Under the pieces are notes generated by a model. It saw only the letters and a program-made list of their open reading frames with translations, made no database searches and was not told the origin of the DNA. A stretch of 64,000 nt of DNA from Neospora caninum Liverpool (Eukaryota > Apicomplexa > Conoidasida > Eucoccidiorida > Sarcocystidae): contig NC_018396.1 in the NCBI RefSeq assembly GCF_000208865.1, positions 2,785,101 to 2,849,100 on the forward strand, read 5' to 3'. The first letter of the stretch is position 1; every line of letters begins with the position of its first letter. A program made the translations under genes and the position numbers. Of this stretch, positions 46,615 to 59,081 are shown in pieces.

Positions 46615-49532
46615 TCTTTATTCAGAAGGTGACGAGCGTGAGAGGAGGGCCAATTTTCGAGGCGTGCACAGGAGCCAATGGATACGAGTCATGGCAACGA
46701 GCCAAGCAGTTTTGACGGGCGTTCAGGCGGTCAACGGAAAAGAGAACGTCTGCGAGACGCACCGTTCTGTAACAACGGTTCACAAGTAGGGACGAATTCA
46801 CAAGAAGGGACGAACATGCCAAGAGGCTGGCGCTGTGTGCGGGTGGTTTCTTCTGCCTGGCCAGCGGGTACTGAACCGTTGTCGAAATACAGTTACTTGG
46901 AATACGAGAGAATCATGTGCAAATGTCGGTACGCGTGGAGGAAGACGCCCTGCGCGTAGTGCAGGTGAACGAAGAACAAGGCCAACAGCGGGCTCAAGGC
47001 CGAGAGAGAGAGAGACAACCGAGAAGCACATGTCGCGCCCTGGCTAGCGTGGACAGCTGAGTTGATAAGCAGCGAGGTGTCCAGGCGAGGGCTGCGCTGC
47101 AGGCTGCCGAAGGGCAGCGGACAGGCTGGGAAGCGCTGGAACGGGACGGAGGCAAGAAGCCTCGTTTGGATGAAGCCAGAGGAAATACAGGAGACACGAG
47201 AAAAGCGGCCAACGACGGCCAGAACGAACGCGGAAAACAAGTCTCCTGGAAAACTTGCCACCCAAGCTGCGAGGGAGCAGAGGGGCGCGGTCTGCATGTG
47301 CGGGCAGGCGAGGTGTATACGAGGCAGGTGAATGAATATACAGGAGCGAGTGAAAGCTGAAAAGCGACACCACCAGCCGATGCACTGGGACGAAGCGGCA
47401 AGCCCCGACTCTCCGCAACCTTGAGCGGCGCCACGTGCGTCAATGACGCTCCTCAGTTGCTTTGCGAGATCCTGAGTAGCAAGAGGGAAAAAGACGCGGT
47501 GACAATTCAAAAAAGATCGCGACGAAAAAACTTAATGCCTCCCTAGTGCTTGGCAAATGACTATGTAGCCGCTAGACGGGCGAAAGTCCCGCAGCGGCAG
47601 TGGCGAATTTGACCGCCGACCGACGGCGACTTTCCCCTACAGACAAGGATGCAGACGACCAGGAAGCTTTGTGTGTCAAAAACAAATTAAACCGAGTGTC
47701 TTGTCACTCTACGAAGAACTCCAGGGAGGATGAGGCCATGGACCGCGTATGCAAATGTGCGGCGCATCGAGACAATCGCGCCTGGGGTTGCGCCACAGCT
47801 GAACTAGCGCACGGAAGCCCAGAAACAAACTCTCAGCGAAAAAAGCGAGGCAACGCGGCCAGTGCGTAAGAGCCTTCAGACCAGAAAAATTCGTCAAACA
47901 AACAAAAGCGAATCTCCATTCCCCCATTAAACTGCTCAAGACATCCACGCTGCAGACTGAGAGACGGAAAACGAGAATCCAGTTCCTCGGTCGCCGGGGA
48001 GACCTCGCTGGATCCCGTGCGGAATCTTCAAAAGTTGCCCCCCGTTTCACACCGGAGTCCTCACAAAAACGATCACTTCAAGTTCTGGCAGGCGTCTGTA
48101 AACAAAAGTGAGCGTGGTGGTGCTGCGGATAACCTCGATCGTGCGTGGAAACAGGGGAACTGGACACATGTGTGGACCAAGGCAATTTCCGGTTGAGTCC
48201 GCTCTAAGAGCGCCCTTTCTGCAGCGTGTCAAAGCCGTCACACAGTAGGGGATCTTGCGGAGCAGCACGCGGTCGTCAGACAGAGAAATCCCTCCAGTTC
48301 CAGGTTCACTTGGGTACCGCACTCGTGCATTATTGCCTCGGCAAGACCACAGACGTACATAGGAGATAAGAAAAGTGCTGAACGCCACCGGATAAAGCGT
48401 GTCCGCCCCCCCCTGTACCCCTGTGTGTGAGACATCGGCCCCAGAAGGAATCTGCTGCTTTGCTATCAGTCGCGATGACACCGGAAGATCCATGAACTTT
48501 GTTCCCTATCTTGTTGACCATCGCGGCTGGGCGTCCAAAACAGCAGAGGAGCTTCTGGACGATGAGTCACGTGAGCGCTGTACCGCTGCTATAGTCACGT
48601 GCGCGCTGTACCGGTGCCATAGTCACTTGCGCGGCTACACAACTGTCCAACTACTCTCTGTCATCCTTCGCAATTGTTCCCTCTGTCCAAACCTCCCCCC
48701 AGCCCCATCCAGACGCACGTATGTGCAAGCAGTTTCGTCCTCCGATGCACCGGCTGAAAATAGGTTTCTGCGAACGCCGGTCGTGATCTCGGCGCTAACG
48801 CAGTGCAGACACAGAGGCGTATAGCGAAGATACATGCGGGCCTCCCCCGTGCGTCCAAAAGCCCGAGATCTCCCTGATGCATCTGCATCCGGGTGTTGGA
48901 ATCAAACGAAGATCTGCGCGCGCCGCGTGCGGGTTTCCCCGTAGAAGTTCGATTTCATCAGACACCATTTCCAGGAAGCGTGGCGTGTGGGCACTCAGCC
49001 ATCAAGATATTGTGTCTGTGCATCTAGACAGTTCCACACGAATTCCCAGAAACAGCACGTTGGTCGGCAGGCCGCTTGCCTACTGGAGGAGCTACGATTC
49101 GTGAATCAGGTTTCCAGATTAGAGATCTCCACGCGAACGCAAAGGCATTCTTGACAACTCAGGTTGCGCCACAGCGACACCGAACAACGTGCATTGGTGA
49201 CAAACCGTAAGCCCCGGAGGGATTAAAGTTGGCATAACCATGGTAGAGCGAATTACCACTGCAGGACTGTATACGTGAGACTGTTCCTATAGAAGTCGTT
49301 TCAGCAACTCGTCGACCCGTTTTAGGTCTCAGTCAGCCAGGACGCCCGGGTCTCTGGAGAGCTAGAGGGCATGCGCCGTCCCCCCTGAAGGCTGTCCCAT
49401 TATCCCCACAAGGGGTTCGACTGTATTCGTGAAAGGCGCGACTCAAGTGGATCTCATTCTGAGCTGCAAAACGTCTGCATTGTCCTAAATCGTTGAGTCG
49501 TCTCGATGACGCGCTGGACTCGCCAACCGCTT
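46615..49532. promoter_or_regulatory. Spacer between the giant gene and alveolin A (same strand)
   Basis: This 2.9-kb gap should contain the giant gene's promoter and 5' UTR and the alveolin A 3' UTR. A minus-strand open frame at 48047-48493 (148 codons, beginning MDLPVSSRLIAKQQIPSG) is free of low complexity. It has no recognisable family and no clear splice partners, so I do not call it a gene. Two imperfect copies of a gctgtaccg...atagtcac block sit near 48577-48627. Confidence 0.5.
48047..48493 (-). other. Unassigned 148-codon open frame, possibly coding
   Basis: It starts with ATG and encodes a basic, mixed-composition protein with several cysteines (RKIPYCVTALTRC, GNCLGPHMCPVP) and a C-terminal TLTFVYRRLPELEVIVFV. 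Composition is less repetitive than in typical shadow frames here, but there is no homologue I recognise. It could equally be chance in a long spacer. Confidence 0.2.
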
Positions 49533-52500
49533 CTATCCCTTCCCAGCCCGACCAGAATCAACTGTCCAGAACGGGACAGCGGGGCATCGGGCGTTCATCG
49601 GAGGTGGTGGGAAGGCAGAGGGAGACCCCTGTTCCACCAGCTTGGTCCGTCCTTTAACTGGCCCATCAGGAGTGACAAGATATCCCGGTGTGGCGCACCC
49701 GGGAATGCAGCCGGGAGTTAGGCCTGGAGATACCCACTTTGGGGGCAAAGGGGGCGCGTGCTCTGGAGGGACACTGAAGATGGGGGCGCCCCGCCATTCC
49801 TCTTCAGAATGGCCTTTGGGAATGTACCTTGAGTTGAAAAGAGAAAAACAAATCCACACAGGCAGGGAACTCGGCCGTAAGTAACAGCGAAACGGCAGGA
49901 GCATGCAGATGAAGGCGCCAAGAAAAACGGTGAGAGTGCCGAACGGGGGTGACAAGAGACAGGTTGAGCGCGGAGGGGGCAGAAGCCACAAAAAGGGAGA
50001 GCTAAAGTCGACGGTTTCGTTCGTGTCTGCACCGTCTCGACCACCAGTGGAAATGTCGTGTCGATCAGCCTGACTTTTCTCTCCAAGTGCGCTTGCGCAA
50101 GTCTCTCAAGGGCGCTCCCCTCCTTTGCTGTCCCAGGCAGGATCCACGAACCGGGGTGCGTCTAAAGCAGAGAGCCATTTCTAGGACGCAGAGCCATTTC
50201 TAGGACGCAGAGCCATTTCTAGGACACACGCTTGACTTGACGAGCGCATGCGCAGCGTTGCCACGCAAAATGCGCCACTGTGTCTCGTTCTCCTGTCTTA
50301 CTTGATAACTTCTTCAGCCTCGACAATGTCACGATACCGAACAATTTCCTCGACCCTAGGAACTTCAACGATCTTCTCGACCCATTTGTCTTGGTAAAGA
50401 GGACGCTCAATAATGTTCTCCCGGATTTCCACTTTAGGAACATATTTCGTTTTGTAAAAGTACTCGGGAACCTCAATCACTCGGTCCACCCACTCGATCT
50501 CCGGGACCTCTAGAATCTGCAGGGACAGACGCAGGGGCCGCAGCAAACGCTTCGATGCTCTCCGTATCGTGCAGCTGTCTAGACGATGGCACTTATGTTT
50601 CCTCGAGCTGCCAGCGCAGCCACACGCGACTGCCCCGTGTACAGACGCACCGCCAACAAAAACTCACACACCGTCCCCTTCCTTTGAGAGCGGTGCGCGC
50701 GTCCGCATGGTCTGCTTCGCCCAGTCGCCTCCGGACGCCAGGTTTTTCCCTTCTCGCTCTGAGCGTCCCTGGCTCTCCCCGTCGTTGGATCGTCCCTTTT
50801 TCTGACGGGTGCGTCGACCCACGAAAGGCTTCTCCCTTCGATGAGCAGCTTGCAGACTCGGTCTGCAGGATGCATGCGCTTTGGCGCATGTATCTGGCCA
50901 CAGCACTGCTGGGTGTTCCTCATGCATAGCAGTTCCTCGAGTTCGTGTCCGAAACAGGCAACACCAGAGAATCTGTCGGCTTCCTGTTGCTTCTCCCTTT
51001 GCGCCGCTGGTGTGGCTTTCTCACACGTCGTCGTCAGGCATCCGAAAGCCTGTTTGCCTCGACGTGCACAGCGAGGGCGACACCTGGCTTACAGCGGCGT
51101 CTCGTGGACAGTGCCGATTGTTTGTTCAGTGCCGATGCTGGCCCACCTGCACGTTGCAAGTGGGTTGCAAATGGATCCCCGGAGGCCCTCGCAGCAGCTG
51201 CCACAGAGCTTGTCGGAGCGAACGTACCTTCTCTACGTAGTGGGGGACGAATTTGGGAACCTCCACAATCTTCTCCTGGATCACGGGTCGAGGAACGAGG
51301 ACGTCAACTGTTCGCGTGATCGGCACCTCGACTGTCTTGGTCACGACATCCACAGGCCTGTAGGCGGTGACAGCTACCTGGGAAACACACAGGCAAATAA
51401 GCACGTGAACAGACCAGTCTTCGAGTGGTGAAACGAGGGGTGCCTACCCGTGAAAGGCCAGTCAGCAGACCACTGGAGAAGATTGAAGATTCGAGCAAGG
51501 CCGCATCCCTTGGGGTTCTTGAAGCCGAGCTTCCTTGCTGAAGTGAGCGGGGTACGCCAAACCTTTTTCATCTAGCCAGAACCAATGACCGCTTCCCCAG
51601 GCCTTCTTGCTTCGCCTCACGGCGGTGGGTTCTTGCTCTACCCTACCCATTGTCGGTCGCGTGTGGACGAGGTCTCCAATGGCGGACCGGTCCTCGACGG
51701 TGGAGACACTAAATGGCCGCCTTGGGTCGGGGCCATTGGGCTTGGCCCGCCTCGGGGGGTCGGCGGGGCGACGACGATTCCGGATCCTGCTATCCCATGG
51801 TGAATAAGAGGCCCTTCTGGGCCTCCACACACTCCAGGCGCAGGGACACCGAGAGGCGGGGTCGCGCCGTTCATCGTTGTCGAGATTTGGCCGGAAGGAA
51901 GACGCACTTTCGACAGCCCTGTGGCACGTGGCGTGGCGGGGGGCTGGCTTGGCGCTTGGAACGACGCGGCCGCTTCGAGAATTTGAGACAACGTCGCGGG
52001 CGAGAACGTGGCCGACGCAGCAGCAGTTGACGGACGAGCCTGAGGCTGAGGCGCGAGAGACGTCTCGGACACACTGAGCGGAGACAAGGTGTCCTCAGGG
52101 AACACTTGCGTCAGGTCAAGTTCCCCTGAAGAACAGGACGGAGACGGGAACGGCTCTGAATGCTCGTGGAAACTGACGGACGCCAGAGACGGCAAATGGG
52201 GACGCGCCGGGAGGCGCCGTCTTCCCGACGGGTCGGCGCCGCAGGATGCGGGACTGGAGAAGGCGACAGGCGTGCGTCGAAGCGTAGCGCAAGCGTCTGA
52301 AGCGCGGAAACGAGCAGCCTTGCTGGACGCGGTCTCTGAGTCGCTCAGTTCGGACTGCGTTCTGGAGTCCAACGCGACGGTATCGGATTGGCACCGGTAG
52401 CGGAAAGGCCTCGGAGTCCCAGCGGTGGAAGGAGGCACGTCTATCGAATCTGAAGAAGCAGCGTCGCGAGTGTGCAGGCCCCGCTGGTGGCGGCTGTATA

Positions 52501-52684
52501 TAAATAAGGAGCGCTGCACGGGCTGCGGCGACGCAGCGTGCGGAAACGATCCTGGGCCAAAGCGTGACGACGGAGACGCTCCCAAAGGAGGTGAATTGTC
52601 GGGGACTCGGGCAGCGCTCCAGGGGGAAGCAGAGCCTGGCTGTGACGGTAGGAGGGACTCCGGGACGTACGGGGACGGAACCAT
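49533..52684 (-). CDS. Alveolin-domain inner membrane complex protein (alveolin A)
   Basis: Four exons in phase: 51647-52684, 51228-51377, 50302-50516 and 49533-49827, giving 565 residues. The first 346 residues are Ser/Pro-rich and disordered. The alveolin core follows: YRPVDVVTKTVEVPITRTVD, IQEKIVEVPKFVPHYVEK, then after intron 2 ILEVPEIEWVDRVIEVPEYF, KTKYVPKVEIRENIIERP and EKIVEVPRVEEIVRYRDIV. Val/Pro/Glu-rich repeats of this type define the alveolins, which polymerise into the intermediate-filament-like network under the alveolar sacs of apicomplexans. Exon 4 (YIPKGHSEEEW onward) is a short Pro/Gly-rich tail. The gene faces alveolin B across a 2.7-kb divergent region. Family assignment is firm; which numbered IMC protein it is cannot be said from the sequence alone. 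Confidence 0.93.
50171..50227. repeat. Three 19-bp direct repeats in alveolin A intron 3
   Basis: agagccatttctaggacgc occurs three times in a row, the last copy with one change. The array lies in the 49828-50301 intron, about 75 bases from the donor at 50301. No function is apparent. Confidence 0.9.
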
Positions 52685-55426
52685 GCTTTAACCCGGAAAT
52701 CAGCAGTGAAAAACACGGAACCGTTTTCTCGACGCCTGCATGCAAGGTTTTGATCCAAGCCACAGACAGAGATACCCGATGCACCATAAAAAAGTTGCCG
52801 ATAAAGGAACGGGCAAGAGCGCCTGCGGCGGATGGCGGACGGTCTCAGCGATTGAGGGAGTGTGCGGCAGGCTGTCCGTAAAGCCACACATCCCGGTAGC
52901 CCGCAGCGCGAAGACACAGACAGACGACCAAAATCTCGCGAAAACGACGTACAGGTCGCTGACCGAGTATATAGAAGACCAATCGGGTGAAGGAAGCATG
53001 CGAGGCGAGGAGTCAACAAGGAACGCCCTCGCGTGCCTTCGATAGTGACGCCCAGGGTGTCGGAAAGCGCTTTTTCCTCCCTTGTGTTTCTCTAGCCGCA
53101 CAGAGGATCCGCGGGCAGAATGTGCCTTTTTCCCCCGGGGAGGAAGACCTCGGTTTCGAGTGTGTCCGCAGTCCGGCGGCGTTCACTTGTGAAGCAGGCG
53201 AAAGCCGCAGAAAATGAGTCAAGAAGACAACCGGCCGAGTCCAGTCAGAGGAATGCCGACCAGAAACCGAGTGTCCGCACTCTCAAGAGGGCGAAATGAG
53301 TTTTACACATTTGAAAAGGAACACGGGCAAGTCGCGAGATTTCTTCACGAGCGAGGAAACCCCGAGCAGAGGCGAAAAAAAGCGGCGTTGAGCAATCTTC
53401 AACTGCGAGGGGCCATCCGGCAGATCAACGGAGGCGCTCTTTTCACGGACTGTAAAAGAACTCGCCGGAAGACCGAATGCGAACTCCGCAAAAGCGAGGG
53501 CATCCGCGCTGAAGTGGACAAGGACTCACGACGTCCGGAGCAAGGACAGTTTCCATCTTTCGAGGGGAAAACGCCTCTTGTCTCGAACTGGAGAGCCGCT
53601 GCGTGCGTCAGCCAGAGCACATTTGCTGGTGTTATTTTTACGGCAGACCGGGGGAGGACTCTCGCTACCTGCAGCGAAGTGTTGGGCAGTCTTAATTTGT
53701 CGCGCCTCGCGCACACAGACTTGGATCGAAGAAGAAAGTGCAAGAAGCGTCACTCCGCAAAGGCTGTGCAAACGAAGGAACGGCGACGAGCGCGTGCTTC
53801 TCTGTCTTCCTTTTCTTCCTCGATTCTGCGCGCGACACGAGAGGGCTCTTGCCCAAGGCGCGAGGCGCTGCGCGAGGTCCGCTTTTCGGAGGCTGGCAAG
53901 CCTAGCTGACTCCTGGCAAACGAGCAGCTGTGTTTTGAGTGGTTGAGTGCGGCAGGCGGCTCTCGTGTGTCGCCGGAGAAGGAGGATTTTGACCAAGCGC
54001 CTCGCGCCTCCTTCTGAGAAACGTTTGCTGCTGACAGGGCGGAAGACATGGCCACGCTGGAAGGAATAAGCCGGAAAAGCTGAGAGTCCCCTGTTCACCA
54101 AAAGGACCGCTGTGCCTGGTGAGAGCCGCGCGTAACTCTTGCGCCGGTCCGAGCAATCGACAGCTTTCAATCTCGAGTCAGATGCACGGCTGTCGATTCT
54201 CTGACTCTCGAGTTCCGGAAGATTCTGCCTCACCCACGACTTTCCTGCGAATTCCTGGGCGCCTTCATGCATCCCTTTCCGTCGAGTTCTCCTCCGCAGA
54301 AAACGCTGTTCCCGTGACCTTCTCGGGTGCCTTGTCCACGCGCCGTCCAAACGGGAGCGCACCGCTCTCAATTTTCTGTCTCGCGGCCTTGCTCGCTTCC
54401 TCGGCTCCATTCAGGTCAGTGAACAAAGCAACGTTGATTTACGAAGGAAAAAATCACGGAAAGGCGCAATGGCATCTCCTGCAGGAGCGCGCCTCCTGCG
54501 TTGCCTGCCTGCACAAGACGCGCTGGCTCCGAAGAAAAGCGGAACTGGGCTTTTCATCGGCCGCAGCGCCTTCACAAAGTCAAAGGGATCGGGCTGAAGC
54601 GGATCCGGCGCCAGTTCTTGCGACCTTGTCTTTTTCTCCATGCTTAAAAGAGTGTTATTATCGAGGGAGCCTCCGCCCCGCTGTAGGAGGCAGCCGTATA
54701 AAGGGCTGAGTGTCGACCGGCAATGCGCGAGGTGGTGTGTGTGCGTGCTTCGCCCCGTTAAACGGCGTATTTCTGCTCGTGCCTGTGTGGCGAATAGGAA
54801 CAAAAGGGTGACCACACTTCCGTCTCTGCGAAAACCCATTCCCTTTCCTTTTGCGTCTCGCGCCTCGGTGAACGCAGCTGTGCTGAGCCTTACTCTTGAA
54901 AGGTCGGCGCGGTCGACCACTCACGCACCACACAAACCGCTTGTGGCCATCCTGGCTGTGTCAGACTTCTCCACCCAACGAGGAAAACGCGCTTCTCACT
55001 CGTGTCCTGTCCGTCGAAACCTGCGTCGTGTCGCCTCATCCTTCTGTCCTTCCTCGTGCGTGCGGCACTGGGATGATCTCTGTGGCCCAGACTTTATGAG
55101 ACTCGTTGCGATCCTGTGGGCAACGCGCCGAGTTTACAGAGATTTAAGCCGTCTCCTTTTGCCGGTGTCGCTTGCCTCTTCTCGCTCTGTCGTCCTCCGG
55201 GGTGAAACGTCACACGCGTTGCGGTAACTGGTTTTCAGCCAGGTTCTGGACAGTTCGGCTCGGTGCGCTGTGGTTCTCTGCAGGAGGCGGCGAAAACTTC
55301 ACCGTTTTTTCTCCCCGTGTGTCATTCTCGCATGCCGGGCTGCGCGCCTCGGCCCCTTAGCAGTTGCCGCCTCGCGCTAACACCCCTTTCCTTTTCAAAG
55401 GAACAGCGTGCAAGTTTCCTCTCAGA
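52685..55426. promoter_or_regulatory. Divergent promoter region between two alveolin genes
   Basis: Alveolin A and B point away from each other across 2.7 kb. The palindrome TGCATGCA is at 52737-52744 and GCATGC at 52996-53001, both near the alveolin A start. Open frames exist (for example 53214-53909 plus, 231 codons) but are Arg/Ser-rich without a domain. A 5' non-coding or first coding exon of alveolin B may lie toward the right end, because the sequence before its ATG looks like a splice acceptor. Confidence 0.6.
52737..52744. promoter_or_regulatory. TGCATGCA palindrome upstream of alveolin A
   Basis: A perfect 8-base palindrome 53 bases before the alveolin A ATG. TGCATGC-type motifs are known to be enriched in Toxoplasma promoters and to resemble ApiAP2 binding sites. 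Function here is inferred from position only. Confidence 0.45.
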
Positions 55427-58045
55427 ATGTATGCCAGTCGACCGTATACGGGAGGCGTCAGTGTATCTGGCCTCCCGCCTATGTCGTCGCAGCGTGCTCC
55501 TTCCCTTCCTCCAAACTCGTTTATCTGTGCCGGCCCTCCGCCCGAGGGCGCAACGCTTCTTGACCCTGTCCTCGAAGTAAGCCGCGGGCATGACGTTTTC
55601 TTCCGGGACATCGCGTCTCGTCGCGATCTATCTTCGGCAGCTGTGAACGCTGTGATTCCATTGGTGCACACGGACACACGAAGAGGAGCAACTCACGAGA
55701 GAGCTGGACTGGAGCTTCGGCGTCAGACGCAGGCCAAGGTCTAAAAGGCAGATATGTATAGCTACATATTAGTATACGTGCACATGCGCCTGACTCCTAA
55801 TACTAGCCTTGGATGAGGACATGCGTACAGCTACGCGATGATGGACCTACCGACATGTCAGATGATGCTGTGTGAGACACACTGTCCCTCCTTTCTGGTT
55901 TTTCTACCTGGCTGCAAAAATCAGGAACGTGTTGTGGAGGTGATCAAGGAGCGCGTCGAGAACCGGTTTATTGAGGTCCCCGAGGTGCACTACGTAGAGA
56001 AGGTCGTCGAAGTACCTCACCCAATCATTGAAGAGAAAGTCGTCCATGTTGTAAAACCAGTCAAACAGGAAAGATTCAAGTATGTCAAGAAACCTGTGTA
56101 CCTGGACAAGGTCGTCGAGGTCCCACAAATTAAGGTGAGTCCCTTGTCTTCCACCCTTTTACCGCCTCTTTCGTTCTTTTCTCATTGAATATCTCTGTCG
56201 GGCCTTCTGTCCTTTTCGCTGTGGATATTGCTGTATCGACCGCCTGTGTCTGAAAGCACAGAGACGGCCATTAATTCTCGGTTTTCCTGGTCGTCTCCTG
56301 CAGTCTCGGTTCAAATCTATTTTGCCTTATCTTCCGCCGCTTCAGCTCCTAGAACATCGTGTATCAATGCTCGTGTTTCTGCCTGCCTCTGGGTTTTGCT
56401 GCTGGTCTCATCTATCTGCGCATCTCCTGGCACACGGCTCGCAGGTGCTAGCTTATGGTCCTGCGCCAATCTTTATTTCTACAGAGTGTTTTATACGTAA
56501 AAAAATCCCTCTTCTTTTCTGTACCGTCGCAGCGGGTTTCTGCGAACTGTCTCTGCTTTGCCTCCCCGTAGCCTTCCTCTCTCGGTCCGCTCCCTCGATT
56601 CTCTGTCGCCCCCCGTTTTCCCCACGTTGGGTGTCAAGGCCGCAGGGTCGTGATTCATACAGGCTTTCTTTTTTTTGGTAGCAGGGGGACTATTCGTTTC
56701 GTTTGGTCCGTTGTTCCGGTAACTCTCTGCACCCCGCCATTCACCAAGTTGTCTTTGAGTGTCTTTCCCTCACTTCCCCCTGCGGCCCCTTCGCAGTACG
56801 TCGACAGATATGTAGACGTGCCGCGATACAACCACAGAGAGAAGATCGTTGAGGTCCCGAAGGTGCTCGTCGTCGAGCGCATCATCCCCGTTCTGAAGAC
56901 AGTGCGGCAGGAGACCGTCGTCTACGTGGACGAGGACGTAAGGCCCGCAGTCTTTGGCTTCTACCTGTTGACCTTCGTGGCGACACTGCGCTGAAATCCC
57001 GCATCGCGCATGCACATCTACGTCAATAGCTTGCCTGTTTTATCTAGCAGCGCAAAGCGCCTTTAAGTACCGACTCTGACCCGAGGCTCGATAGTCAGAT
57101 GCACTGCAAACGTACCCGGAGACACACGCACATACAGCGGTAGCTGCGGTATGCATACACGTACACGTTCATAGCTAAATGCATCTACCGAGGCATAGTT
57201 CCTTGCAACCCTGTGCGTGCGTACCCATCGAGTCACAAAAAACAACGCGATTGTGCCTGTTTCCGTGCCTTTTTTCAGGGCAGTCAAACGCGCGTTCCTT
57301 CGCAACCCTGTCAGTACGACGAGCGTTACCAAACTCACCTTTCGACTGCGACGTCTCTAACGCCCTTTTCTCAGACACCGATGTAGCTACGCGCCGGTGC
57401 TTCGTGTGGCAAACGCCAATGTTGTTTTACACTTGTCAAAGGAAAGACAGAGCCAAACTCGCCCCATCCTCTTTCCTCTGTTGTCCGTTTCCGTTCGGAA
57501 ACTTCACACTTTCGGCTCCTGTCTCTGCCACAAGGGAAAACCCCGGGGCGATGCATTTCTCGAAACTCCGGCACGGCTCGCAATTTGAATTTTGTCGTTT
57601 TTTCGTCTTTGGTTCGCCGGCGTCCTTCTGTGACGCGTTCCTCTGCGCACTCTGTTGCCCTACCTTGACCTCCTCCTTTTTTTCACTCTTCGCGTTTTCG
57701 TCCGACTCCCGTTTGGTCCTTGCGCCGACCTCCTGCCTTCCTCTCCCTTTCTTATCGGCGGCCGCTGCGCCGAGCTCTTCCCCTACGCAGCTTACAGTCT
57801 CCATCCCGTGTCTTCCACCGGGCACCTTTCTCTGCTCGGGTGCGTTTTCGGCCGTCGTCTCAGTGCCCGTCCTCCGCATGCCGCGGTTTTCTGCGGCCGA
57901 GATTCCATTTTGTCTCCGCTGAGAGCCTGTGTCACTGCGTGGGTTTTCCCTCCTGTCTGGGGCGGCTCTGAGTCCACCCGTCGAGGTCCGTTTCAACCCC
58001 AAATGGGCAGCGACAGTGGAGACCGTGCGACGGCTTCTCGACTAA
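55427..58045 (+). CDS. Alveolin-domain inner membrane complex protein (alveolin B)
   Basis: Proposed exons: 55427-55576, 55925-56134, 56797-56937 and, with low certainty, 57926-58045, giving about 206 residues. Exon 2 is a classic alveolin core: ERVVEVIKERVENRFIEVPE, VHYVEKVVEVPHPIIEEKVV and KPVYLDKVVEVPQIK. Exon 3 continues with YVDRYVDVPRYNHREKIVEV and VLVVERIIPVLKTVRQETVV. The last exon was chosen for PPVEVRFNPKWAATVETVRR, which fits an alveolin end. A different acceptor with a strong pyrimidine tract at 57279 would give another short tail. Exon 1 could instead read on to 55738. The ATG at 55427 follows a cctctcag sequence, so an upstream exon may exist. The product should join the subpellicular network with alveolin A. 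The core exons are secure, the ends are not. Confidence 0.82.
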
Positions 58046-59081
58046 GAATCTTCCCCTTCTAAAACTCCCCATCTCGCAGGCTTTGGCCAGACTGCCGGAA
58101 CGTTTCCAAGGGCCATCATCACATTGGTGGAACACTGCAGGCGATTCTCACAACCCTCCGGCCGACCCAACAGAAGGGAATACACAAACGGATTTTTTAC
58201 GTGGTGCTGAGACGACCTTAGTCGGGTCATCTCTCGCCGCCCGGCTGATGCTGTGTCTTTGTGCTCACGGACATTTGTCGTGAGTGTTCGTTGTCCAGAT
58301 CCGTTTTTTTGAGTGACAAACCATATCGCCAGCTACTCGCGATGAAGGCACTGCTCTCTTGGGTACGCTTCGAAAAACAGATGTTTTGTTTCGTTCAGGA
58401 GGTGCCTTCCCAAAGCCTTGCATCTCACTAGTTTCCCAACTCTAGCTGGAACTACGTTTAATATGCCTACGACCAGGTTTCTCGCGGCTCGTTGACCGCG
58501 CTCCACTTCATTTGCAACGCCGGATGGATTGGATTCGGGTGTGAGCCGAATCGGACACGTGGCGAGACAGCGCGAAACAGAAAGAGACACCCGCGAGAGA
58601 AGGGAGAGACACACACGGTGACGATGATACTGTTTGACTCTCATCTGCTAAGAACACGGACCGAGTGACTTTGGAGAAACGCCTTCGTGTCACAAAAAAG
58701 GACTTCTTCCCTTCTAGACACAAGCGTCACCGCCACCACTCCGTTCTCACAACTGCTTAACAAGTACCGAACTATCTCCTTTCGACGGGCGAAACCCCCG
58801 CGCCTTTATCCAAAACCGGCATTCGGCCTGTGTACAGACGCATCGAGCCTCCATTTTCTCCAGTTCATCCAGATCAATCTTCACACAGTACTGAATCTCT
58901 ACCTGTTTGGAGAGGGAGGCTGTTTCCTCCATCTTCTGGCTCTTCGTTGCTCCTTCTTCCGCTGTCTCTCGCTTCCAAATGCGCCTCTTTCTTGACCGTC
59001 TTGGCTGCCCCCACTTTCTGCCTGGTCCCTCGGGCTCTGTCGACGCGCCCGTCCTCCTCCGTCGCTTTGTCCGTCCGCACC
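58046..59081. other. Convergent 3' region between alveolin B and the right-edge gene
   Basis: The two neighbours end toward each other here. A minus-strand open frame at 58747-59241 overlaps the last exon of the right-edge gene in another frame and is judged a shadow. An acceptor-like site at 58079 is followed by a 67-codon open frame in a phase compatible with alveolin B exon 3, so a longer alveolin B tail is conceivable. Confidence 0.5.

Noticed and set aside
53214..53909. 231-codon plus-strand open frame between the alveolins
   Set aside because: Arg/Ser/Lys-rich with no domain, no clear splice partners, and it lies in a promoter region.
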